Made by a program: the position numbers and the translations under genes. This document shows, piece by piece, positions 44,111 to 54,250 of a DNA stretch of 64,000 bases. The notes under the pieces were generated by a model, which saw nothing but the letters and a program-made list of their open reading frames with translations, was not told the origin of the DNA and ran no database searches. Source of the stretch: Duganella radicis (GTDB lineage: Bacteria; Pseudomonadota; Gammaproteobacteria; Burkholderiales; Burkholderiaceae_D); contig NZ_WNKY01000001.1 in assembly GCF_009720825.1 (NCBI RefSeq), forward strand, positions 558,001 to 622,000, read 5' to 3'. How positions within the stretch are numbered: the stretch's first letter is position 1; every line of letters begins with the position of its first letter.

Positions 44111-44977
44111 TTACCCGACAATACGTAAAGAATAATCCGTGGCGCGGATGTCCTTGGTCAGGCTGCCGATCGAGATGCGGTCCACGCCAGTCTCGGCGAT
44201 GGCACGCACGGTGTCGAAGTTGATGCCGCCCGAGGCTTCCAGCAGCGCGCGGCCGGCGTTGATGGTGACTGCCTCGCGCATCATGCCGGTGTCGAAATTA
44301 TCCAGCAGGATGGAGACGGCGCCCGCATCCAGCGCTTCCTTCAACTCACCCAGCGACTCCACTTCCACCTGAATTGACACGCCCTTGTTCAGCGCCTTGG
44401 CCGCCAGCACCGCGTTGGTGATGCCGCCCGCCGCCGCGATGTGGTTCTCCTTGATCAGGATGCCGTCGTACAGCGCCAGGCGCTGATTCTGGCCACCGCC
44501 GACGCGCACCGCGTACTTCTGCGCCAGGCGCAGGCCCGGCAAAGTCTTGCGGGTGTCCAGGATGCGGGCGCGGGTGCCGGCAATCACGTCCACGTATTTA
44601 CGGGTGGCGGTGGCCACGCCGGACAGCAATTGCAGGAAGTTCAAGGCAGCGCGTTCCGCCGTCAGCAGCGCGCGCGCCGGGCCGACGATGGTGCAGACCA
44701 CGCTGTCGGCCTTCATCAAATCGCCTTCCGCGTACTTCCAGTCGATTTCAATCCCGGCCTGCATGCAGTTCATGATGCCTTCGAACCAGGGCGCGCCGCA
44801 CAGCACCGCGTCTTCTCGCACGATCACGCGGGCTTGGGCGCGGCCGCCTTCCGGCACCAACAGGCCGGTCAGGTCGCCGCTGCCCACGTCTTCCAGCAAG
44901 GCCGCCAGCAGATTGGCTTCGAAGGCGGATTTCAGCGCGTCGTCAAACGGCGCGAACTTGTTCAACAAAGTGCTCAT
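44111..44977 (-). CDS. nadC: Nicotinate-nucleotide pyrophosphorylase (carboxylating)
   Basis: Converts quinolinate and PRPP to nicotinate mononucleotide, third step of NAD synthesis. The 288 residues contain [33 protein letters not shown] with the active-site Arg and Lys, HRL-region substitute [22 protein letters not shown]-like [14 protein letters not shown], and the C-terminal ISIGSLT. It overlaps nadA by 4 nt, so the pair is one transcription unit on the strand opposite to nadB. Confidence 0.96.
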   Translation of the reverse strand: MSTLLNKFAPFDDALKSAFEANLLAALLEDVGSGDLTGLLVPEGGRAQARVIVREDAVLCGAPWFEGIMNCMQAGIEIDWKYAEGDLMKADSVVCTIVGPARALLTAERAALNFLQLLSGVATATRKYVDVIAGTRARILDTRKTLPGLRLAQKYAVRVGGGQNQRLALYDGILIKENHIAAAGGITNAVLAAKALNKGVSIQVEVESLGELKEALDAGAVSILLDNFDTGMMREAVTINAGRALLEASGGINFDTVRAIAETGVDRISIGSLTKDIRATDYSLRIVG

Positions 44978-46119
44978 GCAGGACCGATTCCCGAAAACAG
45001 TTTAGCTTCTTTCGCCAGATCCGGACCGGGCTGCACTTTAGCCTTCTTGGCCGCCGCGAAATCCAGCATGCGCGTGATCGAGGTCACGGCCTGCTGGCCG
45101 ATTTCCGGATCGACGAAGATCTCGTTTGCGCTGCTGTTGTCCATGTTTTCCAACACGTCGGCCAGGTTTTGCAAGCCGTTCATGGCCATCCATGGGCAGT
45201 GTGCGCAGCTCTTGCAAGTGGCGCTGTTGCCGGCGGTCGGCGCTTCGATGAAACGCTTGCCCGGCGCGGCGGCGCGCATCTTGTGCAGGATGCCGTTGTC
45301 GGTGGCGACGATGAAGGTGTCGCAGTCCGATTCCACGGCGGCGTTGATGATCTGCGTGGTCGAGCCGACCACGTCGGCCAGCGCCACCACATTGGCCGGC
45401 GATTCCGGATGCACCAGAATCTTGGCCTGCGGGTACTGGGCTTTCAACAGCTCCAGTTCCACGCCCTTGAATTCATCGTGCACCAGGCAGGAGCCCTGCC
45501 ACAGCAGCATGTCGGCGCCGGTCTGCTTCTGAATGTAGGAGCCCAGATGCTTGTCCGGCGCCCACAGAATCTTCTTGCCCTGCTCGTGCAAGTGCTTGAC
45601 GATATCGAGGCCGATCGACGAGGTCACCATCCAGTCGGCGCGCGCCTTGACGGCGGCGCTGGTGTTGGCGTACACCACCACCGTGCGGTCCGGATGCTGG
45701 TCGCAGAAAGCGCTGAATTCATCCACCGGGCAGCCCAGGTCCAGCGAGCAGGTGGCGTCCAGGTCCGGCATCAGGATGCGCTTTTCCGGGCTGAGAATCT
45801 TGGCCGTCTCGCCCATGAAGCGCACGCCCGCCACCACCAGCGTCTTGGCCGGGTGATCGCGGCCGAAGCGCGCCATCTCCAGCGAGTCGGACACGCAGCC
45901 GCCGGTTTCCTCGGCCAGGTCTTGCAGGTCGGCGTCGACATAGTAGTGCGACACCAGCACCGCTTCTTTTTCCTTCAACAGGCGCTTGATGCGCTCTTTC
46001 AGCTCGACGCGCTGTTCGGCGGTCGGCGTGGCCGGCGTGCGCGCCCAGGCGTGGGCGACGCAGCTGGCGCCGTCTTGTGGATGTTCATACTCGACGGGTT
46101 TGATCTCGATGGCTTGCAT
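44974..46119 (-). CDS. nadA: Quinolinate synthase
   Basis: Iron-sulfur enzyme that condenses iminoaspartate with dihydroxyacetone phosphate to quinolinate. The 381-residue protein has [23 protein letters not shown] near the N-terminus, the cluster-binding cysteines in [11 protein letters not shown], in [12 protein letters not shown] and in the C-terminal [13 protein letters not shown], and the conserved NTSAAVKA. It starts 6 nt after the ABC-F gene's stop and overlaps nadC. With nadB at 40251 the quinolinate pathway is complete in this window. Confidence 0.97.
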   Translation of the reverse strand: MQAIEIKPVEYEHPQDGASCVAHAWARTPATPTAEQRVELKERIKRLLKEKEAVLVSHYYVDADLQDLAEETGGCVSDSLEMARFGRDHPAKTLVVAGVRFMGETAKILSPEKRILMPDLDATCSLDLGCPVDEFSAFCDQHPDRTVVVYANTSAAVKARADWMVTSSIGLDIVKHLHEQGKKILWAPDKHLGSYIQKQTGADMLLWQGSCLVHDEFKGVELELLKAQYPQAKILVHPESPANVVALADVVGSTTQIINAAVESDCDTFIVATDNGILHKMRAAAPGKRFIEAPTAGNSATCKSCAHCPWMAMNGLQNLADVLENMDNSSANEIFVDPEIGQQAVTSITRMLDFAAAKKAKVQPGPDLAKEAKLFSGIGPA

Positions 46120-46125
46120 GATGGC

Positions 46126-47727
46126 TTAGGCGATACCCTGGCTGGTCAGATACTCTTCATAGCCGCCGCGGAAATCGACGACTTCATTTTCTTTGATCTC
46201 GATGATGCGGTTGGCCAGCGACGACACGAATTCACGGTCGTGCGACACGAAGATCAGGGTGCCGGCGTATTTTTCCAGCGCGATGTTGAGCGACTCGATC
46301 GATTCCATGTCCATGTGGTTGGTCGGCTCGTCCAGCAGCAGCACGTTGTGACGGCCCAGCATCAGCTTACCGTACATCATGCGGCCCTTCTCGCCGCCGG
46401 ACAGCACGCGCACCGACTTCTTCACCTCGTCGCCGCCGAACAGCAGGCGGCCGAGGATCGAGCGCACGGCCTGATCGTCGTCGCCTTCCTTGGTCCACTT
46501 GCCCATCCAGTCGGTCAGGTTGATATCGGTGGCGAAGTCCTCGGTCGGATCCTGCGGCATGTAGCCGACATTGGCGTTTTCCGCCCACTTCACGGTGCCG
46601 TGATCGGCATGCAGGCCGGCGATATCGTCGCCGCCGATGCAACGCAGCATGGTGGTCTTGCCGGCGCCGTTGGCGCCGATGATGGCGATACGCTCACCCG
46701 CTTCCACCATGATGCTGAAATTGTTAAACAGCTGGCGGTCGTATTTCTTGCTGAGGTTTTCCGCTTCCACGGCCAGGCGGTGCAGCTTCTTCTCGCCTTC
46801 GAAGCGCACGAACGGATAGGCGCGCGAGGATGGCTTGATGTCTTCCACCTTGATCTTGTCGATCATCTTGGCGCGCGAGGTGGCCTGGCGGGCCTTGGAC
46901 TTGTTGGCCGAGAAGCGGCGCACGAATTCCTGCAATTCGGCGACCTTCTCTTTGGCCTTGGCGTTGTTGGCCAGCTGCTGGTTGCGCGCCTGCGTCGACG
47001 CCAGCATGTAGTCATCGTAATTGCCCGGGTAGATCTTCAGCGTGCCGTAGTCCATGTCGGCCACGTGGGTGCACACCTGATTCAGGAAGTGGCGATCGTG
47101 GGAGATGATGATCATGGTGGAGTTGCGCTCGTTGAGCACATCTTCCAGCCAGCGGATGGTGTTGATGTCCAGGTTATTGGTCGGTTCGTCCAGCAGCAGG
47201 ATGTCCGGATTCGAGAACAGCGCCTGCGCCAGCAACACGCGCAGCTTCCAGCCCGGCGACACATTGCTCATCGGGCCCTGGTGCAGGTCGATGGAGATGC
47301 CCACGCCCAGCAGCAGCTCGCCGGCGCGCGCTTCGGCCGTGTAGCCGTCATACTCGGCGACCTTGCCTTCCAGGTCGGCGGCTTTCATGTAATCGTCGTC
47401 GGTGGCGTCGGGATTGGCGTAGATCGCGTCACGCTCCGCGATGGCGGCCCACATCTCGGTGTGGCCCATCATCACCACGTCCAGCACGCGCATCTCTTCA
47501 TAGGCGAACTGGTCCTGGCGCAGCTTGCCGAGGCGTTCGTTCACGTCCAGCATCACGTTGCCGGCCGACGGCTCCAGGTCGCCGCCAAGGATTTTCATGA
47601 AAGTGGACTTGCCGCAGCCGTTGGCGCCGATCAGGCCGTAACGGTTGCCATCGCCGAACTTGACGGAGATGTTTTCAAACAGCGGCTTGGCGCCGAATTG
47701 CATCGTGATGTTTGCTGTAGAGAGCAT
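46126..47727 (-). CDS. ybiT: ABC-F family ATPase, YbiT type
   Basis: Soluble tandem ATPase of 533 residues in the ABC-F translation-factor group, expected to act on ribosomes. Two nucleotide-binding domains are joined by a basic linker (about 230-300: [16 protein letters not shown]). Walker A motifs are GANGCGKST and GANGAGKTT, Walker [13 protein letters not shown] and [12 protein letters not shown]. The first signature reads [13 protein letters not shown], the second [10 protein letters not shown]; this asymmetric pair is typical of YbiT. It has its own upstream promoter region and is followed by nadA after 6 nt. Confidence 0.93.
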   Translation of the reverse strand: MLSTANITMQFGAKPLFENISVKFGDGNRYGLIGANGCGKSTFMKILGGDLEPSAGNVMLDVNERLGKLRQDQFAYEEMRVLDVVMMGHTEMWAAIAERDAIYANPDATDDDYMKAADLEGKVAEYDGYTAEARAGELLLGVGISIDLHQGPMSNVSPGWKLRVLLAQALFSNPDILLLDEPTNNLDINTIRWLEDVLNERNSTMIIISHDRHFLNQVCTHVADMDYGTLKIYPGNYDDYMLASTQARNQQLANNAKAKEKVAELQEFVRRFSANKSKARQATSRAKMIDKIKVEDIKPSSRAYPFVRFEGEKKLHRLAVEAENLSKKYDRQLFNNFSIMVEAGERIAIIGANGAGKTTMLRCIGGDDIAGLHADHGTVKWAENANVGYMPQDPTEDFATDINLTDWMGKWTKEGDDDQAVRSILGRLLFGGDEVKKSVRVLSGGEKGRMMYGKLMLGRHNVLLLDEPTNHMDMESIESLNIALEKYAGTLIFVSHDREFVSSLANRIIEIKENEVVDFRGGYEEYLTSQGIA

Positions 47728-47770
47728 ATTGGAATTGGACTTTGCGGATTAGGTAATGCGGAAAGGCGGA

Positions 47771-47776
47771 ATTATA
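47771..47776 (-). promoter_or_regulatory. Perfect -10 hexamer for ybiT
   Basis: On the minus strand TATAAT is present at 47776-47771, 43 nt before the ybiT ATG at 47727, which is a normal leader length. No good -35 hexamer is at 16-18 nt; the nearest are GC-rich (CACGCG). It is the only consensus -10 in the region. Confidence 0.4.
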
Positions 47777-47943
47777 CAGCAAGCACGCCAAACCGCGTGC
47801 CGGGCCATATATAAAACAAGCACTTACGAAGTTTATTCGATGCGGACTTTCGCCCCGGCGCGCGAGTGCTGCCGCAGCGTAATACGAGGCTAGCGCTAAC
47901 AAAGAAAGCCTTTATCTATAAGGGTTCCTGTTGCTGTATGTCA

Positions 47944-48053
47944 TGTGGCGTACATATGACGTTCTATCTTAATTTTCATTATCATTAGTACATTTTAGTT
48001 GCATCAATTAAAACTCAGGCGGACAATCAAAGCTCGTTAAGGGGGTTAACGAG
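47944..48053 (+). promoter_or_regulatory. Conserved upstream element, copy 1, with hairpin
   Basis: This stretch shares ordered blocks with 49037-49144: TGTGGCG-ACA-AT-ACGTT (from 47944), TTATCATT, TTTTAGTTG (47993-48001), TTAAAAC, GGACAAT, and an inverted repeat. The repeat is CTCGTTAA (48033-48040), GGGGG, TTAACGAG (48046-48053), 68 nt before the GTG start at 48101. The first block is 157 nt before the start. It likely holds the promoter and a leader hairpin or operator common to both PEP-CTERM genes. Confidence 0.6.
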
Positions 48054-48100
48054 GGTAGTTCCAGTTTCACTTAGGATTTCAACTATTACAGGGGAACAAA

Positions 48101-48976
48101 GTGAATAAAATTCTACGCAGTGCAGTAGTGTCGGCGGTCATGCTGTTAGGGGCCCAGTCGGCAATGGCGGACGTCACGGTGTCCGGTGATTATCTGAAGT
48201 TTGGCGTGGGCAACAACGGCTCGCTGATCGACTTCGGCACGTTGACCGGCATCCAGTTCGACCCTACCGGGACGGGCAATTTCAGCAGCAGCCCTGACTT
48301 CATCACGCCAGGCATCCCGTTTTCTTACTTCTCTCTCGGCGTCAACGGCGGCTGGGACACGGCTGGCGGCTACAGCCCATCCTACAACCCGTTTACCTCG
48401 ACGACCGGCACCTTCAACGGCGCAGGCACGACCTTCGTCATCACGTCGAACGGCAATTACAATGGCCTGAAGCTCTCCCAGGTCATTTCCTTCGACCTGA
48501 ACTCCAACATCATCCACACCAATGTGGTACTGACCAACGTTTCGGGTGGTACGCTGAAAAATGTGGTGTACGGCACCGGCCTCGATCCCGACCAGGACGC
48601 CCCGGGCTATGGGGTCTACAGCACCATCAACACCATCAATGGCCAGGGTGTAGGCGCATCGGTATCCGCACTGGGCGCGTACACCGGCCTGCAAGTCACG
48701 ATGAGCAACACCAGCGGCTGGGTGGACACCACCGCCTCGGTCAACAACTGGCAGACCGATCCTTACTTCCTGACCTCCGGCGTCACCAACGTCGGCGACG
48801 GTGACAACGCCATCGCGCTGGGCTACAAGTTCGGCGACATGCACGCTGGCCAGCAAGTCTCGATCGGCTATGACTACACCATCGCCGGCGCGGTTCCTGA
48901 ACCGGAAACCTATGCCATGCTGATCGCCGGCCTGGGCCTGGTGGGCTTCGCCGCCCGCCGTCGCAAACAAGCCTGA
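48101..48976 (+). CDS. PEP-CTERM sorting domain protein, tandem paralogue 1
   Basis: 291-residue secreted protein with GTG start after GGGGAACAAA. The signal peptide ends near MADVTV (residue 23-24). The mature domain has DYLKFGVGNNGSLIDFGTLTG, NYNGLKLSQVISF, IIHTNVVLTNVSGGTL and the acidic DPDQDA, all shared with the paralogue at 49199. No cysteine is present. The tail VPEPETYAMLIAGLGLVGFAARRRKQA region is a full sorting signal (PEP, membrane stretch, Arg cluster) for exosortase A. It is flanked by the conserved element upstream and a strong terminator downstream, so it is a single-gene unit. Confidence 0.94.
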   Translation: MNKILRSAVVSAVMLLGAQSAMADVTVSGDYLKFGVGNNGSLIDFGTLTGIQFDPTGTGNFSSSPDFITPGIPFSYFSLGVNGGWDTAGGYSPSYNPFTSTTGTFNGAGTTFVITSNGNYNGLKLSQVISFDLNSNIIHTNVVLTNVSGGTLKNVVYGTGLDPDQDAPGYGVYSTINTINGQGVGASVSALGAYTGLQVTMSNTSGWVDTTASVNNWQTDPYFLTSGVTNVGDGDNAIALGYKFGDMHAGQQVSIGYDYTIAGAVPEPETYAMLIAGLGLVGFAARRRKQA

Positions 48977-48998
48977 ACACCGCTTTTTCAGGCCATTC

Positions 48999-49028
48999 AG
49001 CCCGCCTTGTCACAAGGCGGGCTTTTTT
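48999..49028 (+). terminator. Rho-independent terminator
   Basis: GCCCGCCTTG (49000-49009), loop TCA, CAAGGCGGGC (49013-49022) form a perfect 10-bp stem, extended by an A-T pair, followed by six T (49023-49028). It lies 24 nt after the first tandem PEP-CTERM gene and separates its transcript from the second. Confidence 0.93.
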
Positions 49029-49036
49029 ATATGTAC

Positions 49037-49144
49037 TGTGGCGAACAAATAACGTTATGCAAACAAATTCGTTATCATTTCTATATTTTAGTTGTAAAAG
49101 TTAAAACCCTGTTGGACAATGGCTACTCGTTATGGGTTAACGAG
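49037..49144 (+). promoter_or_regulatory. Conserved upstream element, copy 2, with hairpin
   Basis: Second copy of the element at 47944-48053, starting 9 nt after the terminator. Shared blocks: TGTGGCG (49037-49043), TTATCATT, TTTTAGTTG (49086-49094), TTAAAAC, GGACAAT and the inverted repeat CTCGTTA (49126-49132), TGGGT, TAACGAG (49138-49144). Arm differences between copies are partly compensated, since the spacer changed but the stem stayed complementary. Distance to the GTG start is 162 nt from the first block, against 157 nt in copy 1. Confidence 0.6.
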
Positions 49145-49198
49145 GATACTTCTAGTCTCACCTACGATGTTAATGACGTTAATTAAAGGGGAACAGCA

Positions 49199-50065
49199 GT
49201 GAAAAACATTCTACGCAAAGCAGTGGTGTCGGCGGTCCTGGCTATGGGCGCAGCGTCGGCAATGGCAGCAGATATTACGGTGACTGGCGATTATCTGAAG
49301 TTCGGCGTTGGCAACAACGGCGCGCTGATCGACTTCACCAGCTTTACCGGTTTGCAGTATGACCCTAGCGGCACCGGCAACTTCAGCAATGGTGTCGATT
49401 TCCTGACCCCAGGCACGCCCTTCGCCTTCTACTCCCTGGGCGTGGACGGCTCGGTCGCAACCGCCAGCGGTAGCTCGAACACCTTCGGCTCGTGGACCGG
49501 CAGCCTGGCGCTGGCTGGCACCACTTATGTGGCAACCTCGGGCGGCACCTACAACGGCCTGAAAATCACCCAGACCATCACCTTCGACAACACCTCGAAC
49601 ATCATCCACACCAACGTGGTGCTGACCAACGTTTCGGGCGGCACGTTGAACAACGTGGCGTATGGCGTCGGCTTCGACCCTGACCAGGATGCCAACACCT
49701 ACGGCGTGTATGACACCCAGAACACCATCCTGGGCCAAGGCGTGGGCGGCGCGGTATCGGCCCTGGGCTACAACACCGGCTTCAACGTGACGCTGAGCAG
49801 CACCGGCGGCTGGTCGGCCAATGCCAGCATCACCCAGCCATGGGAAACCAACCCATACACCCTGGCCACCGTGGCTACCGGCGACTCGTACTCGGACAGC
49901 AGCATCGCGCTGGGCTACAACTTCGGCAACCTGGCCAAAGGCCAGCAAATCTCGATCGGCTATGACTTCACCGTCACCGCCGTTCCAGAGCCAGAAACCT
50001 ACGCCATGCTGATCGCCGGCCTGGGCCTGGTGGGCTTCGCTGCCCGTCGTCGCCGTCAAGCCTGA
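49199..50065 (+). CDS. PEP-CTERM sorting domain protein, tandem paralogue 2
   Basis: 288-residue secreted protein with GTG start after AAAGGGGAACAGCA. Closely similar along its length to the protein at 48101: signal peptide (AMGAASAMAADITV), DYLKFGVGNNGALIDF, NYNGLK-equivalent TYNGLKITQTITF, IIHTNVVLTNVSGGTL, FDPDQDANTYGVYDTQNT, and the identical sorting tail VPEPETYAMLIAGLGLVGFAARRR. It lies 222 nt downstream in the same direction with its own regulatory element, a tandem duplication. Likely an exosortase A substrate at the cell surface; molecular role unknown. Confidence 0.94.
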   Translation: MKNILRKAVVSAVLAMGAASAMAADITVTGDYLKFGVGNNGALIDFTSFTGLQYDPSGTGNFSNGVDFLTPGTPFAFYSLGVDGSVATASGSSNTFGSWTGSLALAGTTYVATSGGTYNGLKITQTITFDNTSNIIHTNVVLTNVSGGTLNNVAYGVGFDPDQDANTYGVYDTQNTILGQGVGGAVSALGYNTGFNVTLSSTGGWSANASITQPWETNPYTLATVATGDSYSDSSIALGYNFGNLAKGQQISIGYDFTVTAVPEPETYAMLIAGLGLVGFAARRRRQA

Positions 50066-50075
50066 CTGCCAGGCT

Positions 50076-50123
50076 TGTTCTGGATATAATCCGGAACAGA
50101 GGGCGCCGCTGCTCGCGGCGCCC
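50076..50123 (+). promoter_or_regulatory. Two consecutive hairpins between the PEP-CTERM gene and the next gene
   Basis: TGTTCTGGAT (50076-50085), ATA, ATCCGGAACA (50089-50098) is a 10-bp stem with one G-U pair. It is followed after 2 nt by GGGCGCCGC (50101-50109), TGCTC, GCGGCGCCC (50115-50123), a perfect 9-bp stem. Neither has a T run, so they are not classical terminators. They could end the upstream transcript by a factor-dependent route or protect its 3' end. Confidence 0.45.
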
Positions 50124-50142
50124 GTTACCTGGAAAGAGTTTG

Positions 50143-50637
50143 ATGAAAGCTTTGCTTGTTTTGCTCGCAGTATCCGGTTCCGCCCTGGCCAGTGACGCCG
50201 ACTTGTTGCGTTGCCGCGCCATCCCCGATGTTTCCAGCCGTGTGGCCTGCTACGACGCGATTCCCGTCGCCACCACCGCTCCCGCACCAGTTGCCAAAAC
50301 CGTGCCTGTCGCGCCTGTCGCCACCGCGGCCCCTGCGGCCGTTGCCGCGCCGGCCGCCGACCCTGCCGCCAACTTCGGCCTGTCCGCCAGCCAGATGCGC
50401 AAGTCGGATGAGCCCAACGCCATCGAAAGCACCCTGCTCGGCCGTATCGAAGGTTGGAGCCCAAGCACGCAGTTCCGCCTCGCCAACGGCCAGATCTGGC
50501 GCGTGGCCGACGACAGCAGCGGCTACGTCACCGAAGTGGAAAATCCCAAGGTCAAGATCACCCGCAACGGCATTGGCACCATGTTCCTGGAAATCGAAGG
50601 CGCCAACCAGGCGCCGCGCGTGCGCCGGGTGCAGTGA
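50143..50637 (+). CDS. Small periplasmic hypothetical protein
   Basis: 164 residues. Signal peptide MKALLVLLAVSGSALA, then LLRCRAIPDVSSRVACYDA, a Cys-x10-Cys module found at the N-terminus of many proteobacterial envelope proteins, an Ala/Pro/Val-rich linker (about 44-72) and a C-terminal beta-rich domain with FRLANGQIWRV and the ending RRVQ. ATG 50143 with GGAAAGAG 5 nt before it is preferred over TTG 50140. The function is not recognised. The convergent carboxypeptidase gene begins its stop codon one base downstream. Confidence 0.65.
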   Translation: MKALLVLLAVSGSALASDADLLRCRAIPDVSSRVACYDAIPVATTAPAPVAKTVPVAPVATAAPAAVAAPAADPAANFGLSASQMRKSDEPNAIESTLLGRIEGWSPSTQFRLANGQIWRVADDSSGYVTEVENPKVKITRNGIGTMFLEIEGANQAPRVRRVQ

Positions 50638-51594
50638 TTACAGCGTCGGGTAATCGCTGATCGTCAGGTCGAATCCGCGCGCATCCGATACCAGTTGCGC
50701 CATGCCGCCATACGGCAGCGTGGCGCGTTCCTTGATATGGCCGAACGGCAGGCCGGTCAGCACCGGAATCGGCAGGCGCTGGCGCAGATAAGCCAGCACG
50801 GCCTCGAAATCATAGCCATTGTCCACCGGGTTCAGTTTGTAGCCCGAGAAATCGCCCAGTACCAGCGCACGTTGACCGTCCAGCGCGCCGGCGTACAACA
50901 GTTGCAGCACCATGCGCTCGATGCGGTACGGATGCTCGCCGACGTCCTCGATAAAGCAGATGCCCTGCTCCGGCGCCTGGAAATACGGCGTGCCCAGCAA
51001 ACTCACCATCATCGCCAGGTTACCGCCCCACAGCCTGCCGCTGACATCGATGCGCGGATTGTCGGCGCCGCCCTCGGCCACCGCGCCGCGCACCGTGTGC
51101 ACCGGGCCGCGCAGACAGTTCCAGAACTGATCCAGCGTGTACCGCACCGGCTCCGGGCGGATAAAGTCGTCACACATCATCGGCCCGCCAAAGCTGATGC
51201 GGCCGGTTTGCTTGAACAGCGGCATCTGGAAGGCGGTGAAATCGCTGTAGCCGACAAACAGCTTGCCACTGTCGGCCATCTGGCGGAAATCGATCATGGG
51301 CAGCAGGCGCGACATGCCATACGAGCCGCGCAGCGCCACCACCACCTGCACCTCCGGATCGGCCGCCGCCGCATTCAACTGCGCCAGCCGCACCTCGTCG
51401 GTGCCGCCGAAGCGCTGGAATTTCTTGTCGTCGTCGTAGTAGTCGTGGACCAGGAAGCCCTGCTGTTGCAGGCGTTGTACGCCCAGCTTGTAGGCCTCGA
51501 TGTCGGGCGGGCGGCCGCTGGGCGCCGCGATGGCGATGCCGATTGTCGATGTGCTCAAAATGTCTCTGTCAGTGATGGGTGCCGCTGCCGGCAC
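50638..51594 (-). CDS. ldcA: LD-carboxypeptidase family S66 (muramoyltetrapeptide carboxypeptidase)
   Basis: Cytoplasmic serine peptidase that removes the terminal D-alanine from murein tetrapeptides in cell-wall recycling. The 318-residue protein has the catalytic Ser in GYSDFTAF, the catalytic Glu region GRLWGGNLAMM and FIEDVGEHPYRIER, and the His in LPFGHIKE. The N-terminal GIAIAAPSG is the typical first strand; the residues before it come from the overlap (26 nt) with the upstream hydrolase gene, and no better start codon is nearer. Confidence 0.9.
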   Translation of the reverse strand: MPAAAPITDRDILSTSTIGIAIAAPSGRPPDIEAYKLGVQRLQQQGFLVHDYYDDDKKFQRFGGTDEVRLAQLNAAAADPEVQVVVALRGSYGMSRLLPMIDFRQMADSGKLFVGYSDFTAFQMPLFKQTGRISFGGPMMCDDFIRPEPVRYTLDQFWNCLRGPVHTVRGAVAEGGADNPRIDVSGRLWGGNLAMMVSLLGTPYFQAPEQGICFIEDVGEHPYRIERMVLQLLYAGALDGQRALVLGDFSGYKLNPVDNGYDFEAVLAYLRQRLPIPVLTGLPFGHIKERATLPYGGMAQLVSDARGFDLTISDYPTL

Positions 51595-52516
51595 GATGCG
51601 CGGCTTGCGGGGGAAGTTCCGGCGTCATATTACCGTGCAGGTGTTGGTCGAGCAAGGCAAGCAGGCGCTCGATCAACTGCTGCGGCAGATCGTGGCCCAT
51701 ACCCTCGATCACGTGCAGGCGTGCCCCCGGAATCGATTGCGCGGTATCGACGCCGCACGCCACCGGCACCAGCGGATCGGCGGCGCCGTGGATCACCAGC
51801 GCCGGACAACGTATCTTGCGCAGCAACGGCGTGCGGTCGCCTGAAGCCACGATGGCGACCAGTTGCCGCGCCACGCCGTCAGGGCTGGTGCCGCGCTCGA
51901 CCGCGCGTTCGATGCCGGCCCGCAGCGTGCGCTCCGGCGTCGGAAACGAGGGGCTGCCTATCGTCCGGTAGACATGCAGCGCCCGCTCGACCACGGCCTT
52001 GCGGTCGTTCGGGTCGGCCGGCCGCATCATGGCATTGCGCGCCGCCGCTGTCGGGCCAGGCAAGCCACGCCTGCCGCTGGTGGACATGATGGACGTGAGA
52101 CTCAGTGTGCGTCCGGCAAAGCGCGAAGCGAAGATTTGCGCGATCATGCCGCCCATCGACACGCCGACCACATGCGCGCGGCTGATGGCCAGCGCATCGA
52201 GCAGGCCGAGCGCATCGTCGGCCATATCGTTGAGAGTGTAAGCGGAAGCCGGCCGCAAGCCGAACAAGGATTTGACATAAGCCCACAGCAGGTTGGGCTT
52301 CTTGTGCTGATGGAGTTTGCTGGACAGGCCGATATCCCGGTTGTCAAAGCGGACCACGTAATAGCCCTGCTCCACCAGGCCATCCACCAGATCCTGCGGC
52401 CAGGCGATCAGCTGCATGCCCAGCCCCATGATCAGCAGTACCGGTGGATCAAGCGGATTGCCGCTGGTTTCATAGGCAATCGTGATGCCGTTTGCTTGCG
52501 CGGTAGCCAAGACCAT
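51569..52516 (-). CDS. Alpha/beta-fold hydrolase
   Basis: 315-residue esterase or lipase-like hydrolase with IMGLGMQLIAWP, FDNRDIGLSSK, the nucleophile elbow GVSMGGMIAQ (Ser), IHGAADPLVPVACG (Asp) and EGMGHDLP (His), a complete catalytic triad. No signal peptide. Substrate unknown. The ribosome binding site GGGAG touches the ATG at 52516 directly, which is too close; the in-frame TTG two codons on (52510) has a better 6-nt spacing and may be the true start. A CCCAG/CTGGG stem includes this site. Confidence 0.85.
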   Translation of the reverse strand: MVLATAQANGITIAYETSGNPLDPPVLLIMGLGMQLIAWPQDLVDGLVEQGYYVVRFDNRDIGLSSKLHQHKKPNLLWAYVKSLFGLRPASAYTLNDMADDALGLLDALAISRAHVVGVSMGGMIAQIFASRFAGRTLSLTSIMSTSGRRGLPGPTAAARNAMMRPADPNDRKAVVERALHVYRTIGSPSFPTPERTLRAGIERAVERGTSPDGVARQLVAIVASGDRTPLLRKIRCPALVIHGAADPLVPVACGVDTAQSIPGARLHVIEGMGHDLPQQLIERLLALLDQHLHGNMTPELPPQAAHRAGSGTHH

Positions 52517-52551
52517 CTCCCAGATCGAACCTGGGATTTAGCATACCATTT

Positions 52552-53475
<924 letters not shown>

Positions 53476-53476
<1 letters not shown>

Positions 53477-54111
53477 TATGGTATCTGTAAAAGTTTATGG
53501 GTTTGCAGGCTCAGTTTCCATTTCGGATTGCGCTTGCAGGTTTCGATCGCCAGTTTGGTATTGAACTCGGCCAGCGGGCCGTCCATGGCTTGCACGTAGA
53601 AATTCTCGAAGTCCAGCTGTTCATACACCGACAGGTCCTGATTCGCCTGCGGGATGACGACCTTGATTTCGCTACCCTTCTTCACCACCAGCTCGGAGCC
53701 CATTTTCGGGCTGACGCAGATCCAGTCCACGCCTTCCGGCACCGGCAACGTGCCGTTGGTTTCAATCGCGATGGTGAAGCCGACCGCGTGCATCGCGTCG
53801 ATCAGCGGTTTGTCCAGTTGCAGCAGTGGTTCGCCGCCGGTGAACACCACGTATTTGCTGGCGGTATAGCTCGTCGGCCACAGCGCGTTGATGGTCTCGG
53901 CCAGTTCCTGCGGCGTCTTGAACTTGCCGCCGCCTTCGCCGTCGGTGCCGACAAAATCGGTATCGCAAAACTGGCAAATGGCGCTGGCGCGGTCGCTTTC
54001 ACGGCCGGTCCACAGGTTGCAGCCGGAGAAGCGGCAGAACACGGCCGGGCGGCCGGCGTGGGCGCCTTCACCCTGCAACGTGTAGAAAATCTCTTTGATG
54101 CTGTAAGTCAC
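53476..54111 (-). CDS. queE: 7-carboxy-7-deazaguanine synthase, CX14CX2C type
   Basis: Radical-SAM enzyme turning carboxytetrahydropterin into carboxydeazaguanine. It carries the betaproteobacterial variant cluster motif: GCNLWTG to ICQFCD gives Cys-x14-Cys-x2-Cys, as in the Burkholderia enzyme, not the usual Cys-x3-Cys-x2-Cys. FTGGEPLLQLD and ETNGTLPVP follow. The GTG at 54111 (reading TYSIKEIFYTLQGEG) with AGGAAC before it gives 211 residues, the usual length; a TTG at 54138 would add nine residues. First gene of the queE-queD-tadA group. Confidence 0.93.
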
Positions 54112-54250
54112 GATAGTTCCTGATAGGACAACCCTCAATTATATCCCACACCACAGTTTCCAGCTAGAACCGCCTGATATTGACATTTCACAATGCTTCC
54201 AATGGGCAAGCACGATATGTTGACTCGTGGCCATCACAGGAAGATACACC

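Larger units (their letters stand above)
47728..48100. promoter_or_regulatory. 373-nt divergent region between ybiT and the first PEP-CTERM paralogue
   Basis: No gene is supported in this stretch. Towards ybiT it holds a perfect -10 hexamer (see 47771-47776). Towards the PEP-CTERM gene it holds the conserved element at 47944-48053 and a GGGGAA ribosome binding site at 48091-48096. The part 47930-48030 is distinctly AT-rich against the GC-rich surroundings. A short AGCGCT palindrome lies near 47892-47897. No RNA gene was recognised. Confidence 0.6.

Noticed and set aside
45169..47814. Very long open frame opposite nadA and ybiT
   Set aside because: It is antisense to two well-supported conserved genes, has a His/Val/Gly/Gln composition typical of reversed GC-rich codons, and no recognisable domain.
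47880..49199. Sigma-54 -24/-12 promoters expected for PrsR control of the PEP-CTERM genes
   Set aside because: I looked for GG-N10-GC on the coding strand. The best match, near 47922-47934, has GG and GC one base too close, and nothing similar is in the second copy.
52517..52533. tRNA T-arm-like hairpin (CCCAG, GTTCGAT loop, CTGGG) after tadA
   Set aside because: No acceptor, D or anticodon arm is around it, and the spacing does not fit a tRNA end. It is better read as a small stem at the ribosome binding site of the hydrolase gene.
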